The translations under genes were made by a program, and so were the position numbers. A DNA stretch of 64,000 nucleotides from Flavobacterium sp. DG2-3 (lineage in GTDB: Bacteria > Bacteroidota > Bacteroidia > Flavobacteriales > Flavobacteriaceae): the NCBI RefSeq assembly GCF_030730925.1, contig NZ_JAVAMB010000021.1, positions 1 to 64,000 on the forward strand, in the 5' to 3' direction. The notes under the pieces are model-generated. The model searched no databases. It was not told the DNA's origin and saw only the letters and a list, made by a program, of their open reading frames with translations. How positions within the stretch are numbered: position 1 is the first letter of the stretch; the number at the start of each line of letters is the position of its first letter. Below are positions 36,861 through 44,612 of the stretch, piece after piece.

Positions 36861-37820
36861 ATGAAAAAAGTTATTATTACCACATTTGCAGCATTAATGC
36901 TGTTTGCTTGTCAAAATGAATCATCAGAATCAGCTAATGCAGATGCAACTGTTGCTTCTCGCAGAGGCTGTGCAACACAAGAAGTTTTAGAAGCTCAATT
37001 GAAAGCCGATCCTTCATTGGCTATTAGAATGAACGAAATCGAAACTTTTACGGTACAACATGCTGGTTCTACTTTTACAGGCCGTTTGGTAAATGGAAAA
37101 ATCGAAATTCCAGTTGTAGTTAATGTTCTTTACAGAACGGCTGCACAAAACATTTCGGACACACAAATTCAATCGCAGATTGATGTTTTAAACAAAGATT
37201 TTAATGCGCTAAACTCTGATTACAATAATGTGCCAGCATTATTCTCAGGAGTTAAAGCTAACATCGGAATCTCATTTGTTTTGGATCAGGTTATTAGAAA
37301 ATCGACTACCAAAACTTCTTGGGGAACAAACGATGCGATGAAAAAAACTGCTCAAGGCGGAATTGCACCAACTTCTCCAACTACAAAATTAAACATGTGG
37401 TCTTGCAACATTGGAGGCGGAATTTTAGGATACGCGCAATTTCCTGGAGGTGCTTCTTCAACTGATGGAGTTGTAATCGATTCTCGCTATTTCGGTTTAT
37501 CTGGTGCTGCAAACGCTCCATTTAACTTAGGAAGAACGGCAACTCACGAAGTGGGACACTGGATGAATTTACGTCACATCTGGGGAGATGCAACTTGCGG
37601 AAGCGATTTAGTTTCAGACACTCCAACGCACAATACTGCAAACTATGGCGTTCCGGCTTACCCACATTACAGCACTTGTTCTGGCACTCCTGTAGAAATG
37701 ACAATGAATTACATGGACTATGTTGACGATGCAGCAATGTATATGTTTTCGACAGGACAGAAAAACAGAATATCAGCAATTTTTACAACTGGAGGAGCTA
37801 GAGCCTCATTTGCACAATAA
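36861..37820 (+). CDS. Secreted M43-family zinc metalloprotease (lipoprotein)
   Basis: The 319-residue protein has a lipoprotein signal with lipobox LFAC (Cys17). A propeptide-like stretch precedes a catalytic domain with the zinc motif HEVGHWMNLRHIWGD (HExxHxxxxxH) near 229-243 and the Met-turn MNYMDY near 286. These identify the pappalysin/cytophagalysin family M43. The Asp after the third ligand is conserved. It should be a surface or extracellular protease for nutrient protein breakdown. It lacks the type IX sorting domain seen on many flavobacterial M43 enzymes and is lipid-anchored instead. It has a dedicated leader and terminator. Confidence 0.93.
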   Translation: MKKVIITTFAALMLFACQNESSESANADATVASRRGCATQEVLEAQLKADPSLAIRMNEIETFTVQHAGSTFTGRLVNGKIEIPVVVNVLYRTAAQNISDTQIQSQIDVLNKDFNALNSDYNNVPALFSGVKANIGISFVLDQVIRKSTTKTSWGTNDAMKKTAQGGIAPTSPTTKLNMWSCNIGGGILGYAQFPGGASSTDGVVIDSRYFGLSGAANAPFNLGRTATHEVGHWMNLRHIWGDATCGSDLVSDTPTHNTANYGVPAYPHYSTCSGTPVEMTMNYMDYVDDAAMYMFSTGQKNRISAIFTTGGARASFAQ

Positions 37821-37840
37821 TTGTTAACAAAACACAATTT

Positions 37841-37868
37841 AAAGCGAGATGAAATCATCTCGCTTTTT
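37841..37868 (+). terminator. Intrinsic terminator after the M43 protease
   Basis: AAAGCGAGATGA, AA and TCATCTCGCTTT (37841-37866) form a 12-bp stem followed by a T-run. Confidence 0.92.
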
Positions 37869-37926
37869 TTGTTTAACCCTAAATTTTAAAATGCTTTTTC
37901 CTATATTTATAGTCTAAATTTTAAAC

Positions 37927-39018
37927 ATGATCACGTCAAAAACTATTTCGAACGGAATTTTAAGAGCTTTAGCTACAATCTTAATAATTGGTATCGTTTT
38001 ATATTTTTTATATGAAATTCAAACTGTAATTGTTTACTTGTGCATTTCTTTAATATTGTGTTTAATTGCAAACCCGCTGGTTTTATTTTTAAAAAACAAA
38101 CTAAAATTCAGCAATTCTCTGGCAGCCACGACCACCATTATCTTTTTTATTTTTCTAATAGTAGGCTTCATTCTATTGTTTGTCCCATTAATTATTTCGC
38201 AAGCCAATAATTTAGCACTTTTGGATACGGCGCATTTACAGGAAAAATTTATAGAAACTGAAACCCATCTAGAAGAATATTTCAACATACAGCATATCGA
38301 TTTAAATAAAGTTATAAAAGACTCTAAACTAACCTCAATATTAGATTTTAGCTATTTTACAGGATTCATAAATTCCATAATCAACTTTATGGCTAATATG
38401 GGAATGGGCTTGGTGTCGGTGTTTTTTATCACTTTCTTTTTTATTAAAGATCAAGATATTTTTAAAGATCAGGCGAGAAGAATACTTCCTGATTCAAATG
38501 AAGATAAAATCCTGAATTCTATCACTAAAATTAACCATTTACTGACCCGATATTTTATTGGATTGCTATTACAGCTAATTGTTGTATTTATTCTGTACCT
38601 AATTGTATTATTGATTTTTGGAAATAAAAATGCTTTTGTAATTGCATTTTTATGTGCCATTTTAAATGTGATTCCCTATTTAGGGCCAATTATCGGAACA
38701 ACACTGGCTGGAATTTTAACTATGATCAGTATGATTGGGCAAGATTTTCAATCGGAAATTTTACCGAAAACAATTTATGTAATTATAGGCTTTTTAGTAG
38801 TTCAAGCCATTGACAATAATGTCAGTCAGCCTATAATTTCATCAAAAAGCGTAAATTCGCATCCGTTAGAAATATTCTTAATTATTTTGATCAGCGGTAT
38901 TACATTTGGAATTGTCGGTATGATTATCGCAGTTCCAGCTTTTACAATGATTAAAGTAATTTTAAAAGAATTTTTTCCAAACAATAAAATTGTCTCCGTA
39001 TTAACCGAAAGAATCTAA
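37927..39018 (+). CDS. AI-2E family transporter (PerM-like membrane protein)
   Basis: The 363-residue protein has about eight transmembrane helices and the PerM/TqsA fold. Recognisable segments are TVIVYLCISLILCLIANPLV, FFITFFFIKDQDIFK near 165, and ALLNVIPYLGPIIG-like AILNVIPYLGPIIGTTLAG near 250. Members export autoinducer-2 or act as Na+/H+ antiporters or general permeases; a substrate cannot be read from sequence. It is 3 bases upstream of the THUMP-like methyltransferase and cotranscribed. The odd coupling of membrane permease to a methyltransferase is likely just operon packing. Confidence 0.9.
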   Translation: MITSKTISNGILRALATILIIGIVLYFLYEIQTVIVYLCISLILCLIANPLVLFLKNKLKFSNSLAATTTIIFFIFLIVGFILLFVPLIISQANNLALLDTAHLQEKFIETETHLEEYFNIQHIDLNKVIKDSKLTSILDFSYFTGFINSIINFMANMGMGLVSVFFITFFFIKDQDIFKDQARRILPDSNEDKILNSITKINHLLTRYFIGLLLQLIVVFILYLIVLLIFGNKNAFVIAFLCAILNVIPYLGPIIGTTLAGILTMISMIGQDFQSEILPKTIYVIIGFLVVQAIDNNVSQPIISSKSVNSHPLEIFLIILISGITFGIVGMIIAVPAFTMIKVILKEFFPNNKIVSVLTERI

Positions 39019-39021
39019 AAA

Positions 39022-40203
39022 TTGAATACTTCTATTTTGCATCCAGATATTCAGAAATATATAATTGAAAATACTGGTGCAGATATAACAAAATTGGCGC
39101 TCCAAAAAAATCCGTTTCCAGAAGTGGACTGGATTGTAATTTTAAATCAAATTGAAGCTCGAACAAAAGCTAAGGAAAAACTTCCGACTTGGTTTGCTGC
39201 CGAAAACATTATTTATCCGAGTAAAGTCTCTGTAGAACAGACTTCTTCAGAAAAGACTGCGGCTTACAAAGCATCTTTAATTTCTGGAGAGACTTTAATT
39301 GATTTAACTGGAGGTTTTGGAGTTGACGATTATTATTTTTCGAAGAACTTTAAATCCATAACGCATTGTGAAATAAACGAAGATTTATCGGCAATTGTGT
39401 CGCACAATTTTAAACAGCTAAAAGTTGAAAATTCCACTTTTTTTGCTGGCGATTCTCTTCATGTATTAGAAAAAGAAAATCAGAAGTTTGATTGGATTTA
39501 TATTGATCCTTCGCGAAGAAATGACAGCAAAGGCAAAGTTTTTATGCTGAAAGACTGTCTTCCAAATGTTCCTGAATTGCTTGATTTCTATTTCGAAAAA
39601 TCAGATCATATTTTAATTAAAACGGCGCCTTTATTGGATATTTCCGCAGGTTTATCAGAATTAAAAAATGTAAAGAACATTCATATCATAGCGCTCGAAA
39701 ACGAAGTTAAAGAACTGCTTTTTGAAATTCACAAAAATTATTCTGGCGAAATAACTTTAAAAACGGCTAATATTTTAAAAGAAAAAACAGAAACTTTTGA
39801 GTTTGTTTTAGGCGGAGAAACCTCATCTTTATCTTATGGATTTCCGAAGAAATATCTTTACGAGCCAAATGCTGCTATCATGAAATCGGGCGGTTTTGAT
39901 GAAGTAAGCAGTATTTTTACAATTGACAAACTGCACAAACATTCACATCTGTATACTTCAGATGATTTGATTGATTTTCCTGGAAGAAAATTTGAAGTTC
40001 AAAAAGTCATTTCATACAATAAAAATGAAATGAAAAACGAATTGGCGAATAAACAGGCAAATATTACGACGCGCAATTTCCCAGAAACGGTAGAAAACAT
40101 TCGAAAAAAATGGAAAATAAAAAATGGAGGTAATTTGTATTGTTTTTTTACAACTGATGTAAAAGATAACAAAATAGTTTTAATTTGCACCAAAATAAAC
40201 TAA
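39022..40203 (+). CDS. SAM-dependent methyltransferase with C-terminal THUMP-like domain
   Basis: The 393-residue protein starts at TTG (39022), 3 bases after the permease. The class I SAM motif is LIDLTGGFGVDDYYF near 93, and IDPSRR near 171 is the DPPY-like active-site loop. A C-terminal part with TRNFPETVENIRKKWKIKNG and LYCFFTTDVKDNK is the THUMP-like region of these Bacteroidota proteins. The family is probably an RNA or DNA methylase; the SAM site is intact, the target is unknown. The next gene begins 5 bases later, and all three of this run likely share one transcript. Confidence 0.85.
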   Translation: MNTSILHPDIQKYIIENTGADITKLALQKNPFPEVDWIVILNQIEARTKAKEKLPTWFAAENIIYPSKVSVEQTSSEKTAAYKASLISGETLIDLTGGFGVDDYYFSKNFKSITHCEINEDLSAIVSHNFKQLKVENSTFFAGDSLHVLEKENQKFDWIYIDPSRRNDSKGKVFMLKDCLPNVPELLDFYFEKSDHILIKTAPLLDISAGLSELKNVKNIHIIALENEVKELLFEIHKNYSGEITLKTANILKEKTETFEFVLGGETSSLSYGFPKKYLYEPNAAIMKSGGFDEVSSIFTIDKLHKHSHLYTSDDLIDFPGRKFEVQKVISYNKNEMKNELANKQANITTRNFPETVENIRKKWKIKNGGNLYCFFTTDVKDNKIVLICTKIN

Positions 40204-40207
40204 TACA

Positions 40208-40774
40208 ATGAAACAACTAATTACACTAACTCTTTTTTTATTGACTTTTACCGCATTTGCACAAAAACCATGTGAATACAGTGTAAATGTAAATGACTCA
40301 ATCGGGAGCTACAAAGTGACGAATGAGTATTTAATGAGCGAAAAACATTTTGGAGGAAACTCTAATTATATTTTCTTCTCATTAGCTCAAACTGACGGAT
40401 TGCCTACTTTAAATTTACAAGGAATTCAAAAAAGTAACGATTTTATTAAAGCCAATTGTTTTGATAAGAACTCTAAAATCTTTTTACAGTTAGAAAACGG
40501 AAAAATTGTAACCTTAATGCATATCGATCAAGAAAATTGCGGAACCTTAATTCGTGATGAAAAAGGGTATAATAATCGTGTAAACACAGGTATTTTCATG
40601 TTTATGAAAGACAATTACGAAGAACTGAAAAAGTCACCGATTTCGATTATGCGAGTAAAATACCTTACTAATATTGAAGATTACATTGTAAAAAGAGAAC
40701 TTACATCTGAGTTAACCGGAAAAGTTACCAATCCGAATACTTATTTTATGGAAAATATTAGGTGCGTTGAATAA
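40208..40774 (+). CDS. Secreted protein of unknown function
   Basis: The 188-residue protein has a signal peptide (MKQLITLTLFLLTFTAFAQ) and no recognisable domain. The mature region has five Cys and strand-like segments (GSYKVTNEYLMSEKHFGG, IFFSLAQTDGLPTLNL). A short helical stretch with DNYEELKKSPISIMRVKYL precedes a TSELTGKVTNPNTYFMENIR end. The five Cys could form disulfides in the periplasm. It lies 5 bases after the methyltransferase and is last in its operon, converging on the DD-dipeptidase with a gap of zero bases. Confidence 0.75.
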   Translation: MKQLITLTLFLLTFTAFAQKPCEYSVNVNDSIGSYKVTNEYLMSEKHFGGNSNYIFFSLAQTDGLPTLNLQGIQKSNDFIKANCFDKNSKIFLQLENGKIVTLMHIDQENCGTLIRDEKGYNNRVNTGIFMFMKDNYEELKKSPISIMRVKYLTNIEDYIVKRELTSELTGKVTNPNTYFMENIRCVE

Positions 40775-41422
40775 TTAATCGCATTTCCATTTTTGGTTGG
40801 ACACTTTATCTTTTAAACCGGTTTTTAAATTATAATGCCACCATTCAGAATCAAACGAATTGAAGCCATTTTTAATCATTGTCTTTTTTAAATAGGCTCT
40901 TTGCGAAAGAATCTCTTTTGAAAGCTGTTTAAAATTATGACTGGCCATAATTCCGAAAAAGTCAAAAGAAGTTCCCATATCCACTTCTTTTCCAGTTATA
41001 TCTACCAAAGAAATATCAACGGCTCCTCCTCTATTATGGATGGAGCCTTTTTTTGGATCGGCAACATAGATCGGATTCGATACAATCTCCCACATTTTTT
41101 TCTGAATATCTAAAGGTCTGTAACAGTCAAATATTTTGATTCTGTAACCTTTCTTCAAAAAATCTTGATTGGCCGCAATTAAAGCTTTTACAGTTTTTAA
41201 ACGAAGCATGCATTCTGCACAGTCGTACACTTTGGTTTTTAGAAAATTATCTTCGGTTGCATATTTCATGTCATATACAAAATCATTGCTGTAATCTCTC
41301 AGATTTACAAATGTCGTATCTGAAATTGTAACTTCTACTGGAGATGTATAAACTTCATTTTGAGCCTGTAAAGAACTAATTCCGAAAAGAGCAAAAACTA
41401 AGATTTTGAAAATGTGATTCAT
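40775..41422 (-). CDS. D-alanyl-D-alanine dipeptidase (VanX/DdpX-type, M15 family)
   Basis: The 215-residue protein has a signal peptide (about 1-20). The zinc-peptidase motifs are HNRGGAVDISLVD (His and Asp ligands) and DSEWWHYNL with the catalytic Glu and third ligand His. It hydrolyses D-Ala-D-Ala dipeptide. In organisms without van genes, such periplasmic enzymes recycle or remodel peptidoglycan precursors. The length and motif spacing match the M15D group. It abuts the 3' end of the preceding plus-strand gene. No resistance cluster is nearby, so a glycopeptide-resistance role is unlikely. Confidence 0.92.
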   Translation of the reverse strand: MNHIFKILVFALFGISSLQAQNEVYTSPVEVTISDTTFVNLRDYSNDFVYDMKYATEDNFLKTKVYDCAECMLRLKTVKALIAANQDFLKKGYRIKIFDCYRPLDIQKKMWEIVSNPIYVADPKKGSIHNRGGAVDISLVDITGKEVDMGTSFDFFGIMASHNFKQLSKEILSQRAYLKKTMIKNGFNSFDSEWWHYNLKTGLKDKVSNQKWKCD

Positions 41423-41610
41423 TGCCTGATAATTTTAAAAATTTGAAGTTAAACAAAAAAACTTAAAAACCGATTAATCAGATTTCCATTTTAAAATTTA
41501 CAATCTGCACTAAATTAATTCTAAAGCAACATTATTTTTAATATCTTTATGAAAATAAGATCATTACGACTTTGTAAATTAAAATTATTAATTCTAAAAC
41601 CAGTTGTATT

Positions 41611-42132
41611 ATGAATTACAGAGCCACATACTTTTCAACGGTAATTTTAAGCAGTTTTGTGTTTATTTCGTGCAAAAAACAAACAATAGAAAGTATTCCT
41701 AAAACAGATTCTACTTCTATAAAAACAGAAGCTTTAAAAGAAGATAGTATTGTTATAAACCCAAATGATTCTTTATACAATTTAAATTCTACCAGCGTCA
41801 TCGGAACGCAGTTTTTAACCAAAAGCAGTTTAGCTCCAAGATTAAAAAAACTACTAGGTTCTGATTACGACCAAATGGTAAAAAACTGGAATACCGAAAC
41901 GCCTTTCGAAAAGCAAGATAATATCCTGCACGCTTGGGGATGCAAACAGCATGACTGCAGCACTTATTCGTATGACTTGTTTATTGATGTTAAAAACAAT
42001 AAAATCAATGTCTACAAATTTTCAGAATCTAAATTGACGGTTTTTAAAGAAGATAATTTTGATATTGAAATTACAGGTTCCTTTTTAAAAGATCTGAACA
42101 CCAAAAAGCAAAATGCTGAAATTAAAGAATAA
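41611..42132 (+). CDS. Lipoprotein of unknown function
   Basis: The 173-residue protein has a lipoprotein signal with lipobox VFISC (Cys21). A Ser/Thr/Asp-rich linker follows and then a compact domain with DNILHAWGCKQHDCSTYSYDLFIDVKN and FDIEITGSFL. I recognise no family. The two Cys and Trp-Gly in the domain suggest a small disulfide-stabilised surface or inhibitor-like protein, but that is only a shape argument. It has its own terminator and stands between two opposite-strand genes. Confidence 0.75.
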   Translation: MNYRATYFSTVILSSFVFISCKKQTIESIPKTDSTSIKTEALKEDSIVINPNDSLYNLNSTSVIGTQFLTKSSLAPRLKKLLGSDYDQMVKNWNTETPFEKQDNILHAWGCKQHDCSTYSYDLFIDVKNNKINVYKFSESKLTVFKEDNFDIEITGSFLKDLNTKKQNAEIKE

Positions 42133-42141
42133 TACAAGCAT

Positions 42142-42171
42142 AAAAAAGCGGTTTTAGAAAACCGCTTTTTT
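42142..42171. terminator. Bidirectional terminator
   Basis: AAAAAAGCGGTTTT and AAAACCGCTTTTTT (42142-42155, 42158-42171) form a strong stem between the lipoprotein gene and the convergent desaturase gene. Confidence 0.88.
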
Positions 42172-42189
42172 TATATGTACCTTTTACAG

Positions 42190-43293
42190 CTATATCTCAC
42201 CTGTAGCTAAAATATTTTCCTTTACACCTTTGTTTTTCAGCATTCTAAAATGAGAACGAACAGCATGATAAAATGGATAAGAAGTATAAGGAAGATTATA
42301 TTCTTCTGCATAACGTCTTATAATTGGCGTTATATATGGATAATACGTATGCCCAACAGCTGGAAAAAGATGATGTGCAACGTGATGCGTAAATCCGCCG
42401 TATAAAAAATTAGCCAATTTACTTTCTGTGCTAAAATCTTTTGTTACAATCATTTGATGCACAACCCAAGTGTCCGAAAGATTTCCGTCTTCATCTGTGC
42501 CTGGAAAATGGGCATCTTCGTCAACGTGAGTCGAAACCAAAGCCACCACACCAATTGCACTGCCACACATGTGCATACACAGCCAAGCCAACAAAACCAT
42601 GTGCCAAGGCTGGCTCAAAAGCATCATCGGAATAAAAAGCAAATATATGAGATTGATAATCTTGGCCGCAAAAAGCCTGTAGATTTCCTGCTTTGGAATT
42701 TTGTCTACTACTTTCTTTACGTAATTATTTTTTTTTCCAAAAAAGTCTTTAAAATCTCTTATATAAAGCCAATTTAGACTGTAAAGCGGATAAATAAACC
42801 ACATATAAATATGCTGGTATTTATGATAATTAAATAGTGGACTGTTTGGGAATATTCGAATAATATCACTTTGTTTGATGTCAATATCCCAATCTGGCAC
42901 GTTTGGATACGCATGATGCAGGCCTATATGCCGCCGCATCCAAAGCCAATGGTTACTGCCAAAAAGTTCTAAAACATATAAAAACCATTCATTATGCTTT
43001 GGCTTTTTGAACAAAGCTCCGTGTGCAGCATCATGAAAAGCATTTATAAATAAAACGATCATTGTAATACCAGACAAAATATAAAAAAGAAACAATAAGG
43101 GGGTCTGGTTCCCGAAAATTAAAATACAGGCGTAGAACAAAAAAAATACTGCCAGAAGCCCTAAAGACTTCACAACATTTAATACATACAAGGACGAGTT
43201 TTTTAAGACCGTTTCATTCACTTCTAAACGCATCTTTTTAAAAAAATCATCCGCTCCTGGTTTAACATAAACCGGTCGTTTTAATTTTTCCAT
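42190..43293 (-). CDS. Membrane fatty-acid desaturase
   Basis: The 367-residue integral membrane protein carries the three histidine boxes of the acyl-lipid desaturase family: HDAAHG near 87, HIGLHH near 121 and HHVAHH near 305. The distances fit a delta-5/delta-9-type di-iron desaturase with four to six membrane helices. It introduces a double bond into membrane fatty acids, which matters in cold-adapted flavobacteria. The box HDAAHG is the usual HxxxH class. It has no operon partner, and electron donors are elsewhere. A ferredoxin or cytochrome b5 domain is not fused to it. Confidence 0.9.
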   Translation of the reverse strand: MEKLKRPVYVKPGADDFFKKMRLEVNETVLKNSSLYVLNVVKSLGLLAVFFLFYACILIFGNQTPLLFLFYILSGITMIVLFINAFHDAAHGALFKKPKHNEWFLYVLELFGSNHWLWMRRHIGLHHAYPNVPDWDIDIKQSDIIRIFPNSPLFNYHKYQHIYMWFIYPLYSLNWLYIRDFKDFFGKKNNYVKKVVDKIPKQEIYRLFAAKIINLIYLLFIPMMLLSQPWHMVLLAWLCMHMCGSAIGVVALVSTHVDEDAHFPGTDEDGNLSDTWVVHQMIVTKDFSTESKLANFLYGGFTHHVAHHLFPAVGHTYYPYITPIIRRYAEEYNLPYTSYPFYHAVRSHFRMLKNKGVKENILATGEI

Positions 43294-43388
43294 ATTGGTT
43301 ACTGCTAGAAATTGTTAACCAAATTTAATAAAAAAAAGCTTAACCCTTTAGCATTTATTTAGTTAAAAGTCAGCTATTTTAAAAGAAA

Positions 43389-43411
43389 AAACCACTCCAA
43401 TAGAGTGGTTT
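43389..43411 (-). terminator. Terminator after the XRE regulator
   Basis: AAACCACTC (43389-43397) pairs with GAGTGGTTT (43403-43411), about 50 bases past the stop of the minus-strand gene. Confidence 0.7.
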
Positions 43412-43464
43412 AATTAATACTGTAAAATTTAGAATTGTTAGCCGTTTTTGGAATTCATTATGTA

Positions 43465-43794
43465 TTATTCCTCAAACTTTGTGTCTGCCAAGCGCAACCT
43501 TATATCATGAATACGGCCTTCTATTTCTTGCAGATCATTCAAAATAGTTTGCTTTTCATAAATTGCTCCAGCTTCATTAACCATATTCTGCTCATCATGA
43601 GCAAAAAGATCATTCAAATCCACATCCGGAAAATTTTTACTTAAGCTAATAATAAATTCAGAACCAATACTAGCCGTTCCATGTAAATATCTTCCAATCA
43701 TAGCAGGGCTAAATCCTAAGATTGCCCCAACTTCTTTCTGCTTTAATCCTTTATCCTTAAAGAATTTACTTAGTTTCTCGTGATACATCATCAT
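43465..43794 (-). CDS. XRE-family helix-turn-helix regulator
   Basis: The 109-residue protein has an N-terminal HTH of the Cro/C1 type at about 10-60 (KGLKQKEVGAILGFSPAMIG, RYLHGTASIGSEFIISLSKN). A C-terminal coiled-coil half follows (EQNMVNEAGAIYEKQTILND), probably for dimerisation. It is divergent from a small gene across a 119-base, A/T-rich gap that contains two inverted repeats. That layout resembles a repressor and its target. The first Met could also be at residue 2 or 3 (MMMYHE). No phage genes flank it, so it is probably a chromosomal regulator. Confidence 0.85.
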   Translation of the reverse strand: MMMYHEKLSKFFKDKGLKQKEVGAILGFSPAMIGRYLHGTASIGSEFIISLSKNFPDVDLNDLFAHDEQNMVNEAGAIYEKQTILNDLQEIEGRIHDIRLRLADTKFEE

Positions 43795-43841
43795 TAAAAT
43801 TCATAGAAATATATAGCCAAAATATATTTTTTAACATTAAA

Positions 43842-43897
43842 AAGAATAATAAATATAATAATATTCTTACATTTACATAAACCATTACCATGTAAAT
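43842..43897. promoter_or_regulatory. Candidate operators between the XRE gene and its divergent neighbour
   Basis: ATTTACAT (43871-43878) and ATGTAAAT (43890-43897) form an 8-bp inverted repeat. Another, AAGAATA with TATTCTT, lies at 43842-43869. Both sit in the divergent promoter gap. Confidence 0.4.
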
Positions 43898-43913
43898 AAT
43901 AATTAGCAAATAT

Positions 43914-44183
43914 ATGTCAAAATTAATCAATAATAGCAATTTTAAAGAAGATAATTCTCACAATAAAAAAGCTTACGAATTTATAGATAAGCATTTACCT
44001 GTAACTTATGTAGATCTTACCATTGCTTGTATGGTCAAAAAAGGGCAGCCAGCACCAAGCAAAGCATTAATTAGAAACGTTAGAAACAAAACAATTTTAA
44101 GAAATGATGTTTTACTCGCCTTAGTAGAAGTCGCTCATGAAAACAAACAAGCAATCGAAAAAATAAAACTTTTAACCTCGTAA
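43914..44183 (+). CDS. Small putative DNA-binding protein
   Basis: The 89-residue basic protein has a helical C-terminal half with YVDLTIACMVKKGQPAPSKA and LIRNVRNKTILRNDVLLALV. The latter has the layout of small Bacteroidota helix-turn-helix proteins, in which SKxLIRxVRNG-like segments form the recognition helix. That match is my recollection of a motif style, not a database hit. It lies divergent from the XRE gene and 46 bases ahead of another small gene in the same direction. The start fits the promoter gap. Confidence that it is a gene is fair; function is inferred. Confidence 0.6.
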   Translation: MSKLINNSNFKEDNSHNKKAYEFIDKHLPVTYVDLTIACMVKKGQPAPSKALIRNVRNKTILRNDVLLALVEVAHENKQAIEKIKLLTS

Positions 44184-44229
44184 GCAATTAAAATACTATA
44201 ACCCGTTTTTCCATTTAAGTTTTAATTTT

Positions 44230-44433
44230 ATGACAAACCAAAATACCAATAAAAAAGATAACAGACAGTCAGATTCCATTCAAAATCAATTTGAAATTTC
44301 CTCTTATAATAAAATTGATTTAGAAAATAAACCTTATTTGTACGGAATGAGTGCAGAGCAGTACAAAGAAGGACTAGAAATTCACTCTAAATGTTTCAGT
44401 CAGATGAAAAACGTGAAAGGGATAATGAATTAA
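44230..44433 (+). CDS. Small hydrophilic protein of unknown function
   Basis: The 67-residue, Asn/Gln/Lys-rich, cytoplasmic-looking protein has no signal peptide or membrane helix (MTNQNTNKKDNRQSDSIQNQ, YLYGMSAEQYKEGLEIHSKC). It is 46 bases downstream of the small HTH-like gene in the same direction. I do not recognise it. It may be a spurious frame, but a downstream -10-like gap and its position support a possible small gene. Confidence 0.45.
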   Translation: MTNQNTNKKDNRQSDSIQNQFEISSYNKIDLENKPYLYGMSAEQYKEGLEIHSKCFSQMKNVKGIMN

Positions 44434-44612
44434 AACTGTTTGCCTGCAAAAAATCACATCAAATACACATCAGCATTTTTTTATTTTTAGCATAAACGAT
44501 ACTAAAATTAATCTGTTTTGCAGGTTTTAGGTTTTTAGAACAAAACAATTTGGTTTAGGTAAAATTTCTCTTTTTTGTAATTTGCCTTTTCTACTAGCTA
44601 AAAAACTAAACC

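Noticed and set aside
36861-37820. M43 protease considered as a type IX secretion substrate
   Set aside because: The protein ends right after the catalytic domain with no C-terminal sorting domain, and it has a lipobox at the N terminus.
40775-41422. DD-dipeptidase considered as a VanX glycopeptide-resistance gene
   Set aside because: No vanH, vanA, vanS or vanR genes are present, and the protein has a signal peptide.
43465-44433. The divergent XRE region considered as a prophage switch
   Set aside because: No integrase, terminase, capsid or tail genes lie within 20 kb on either side; only the gene layout is reminiscent.
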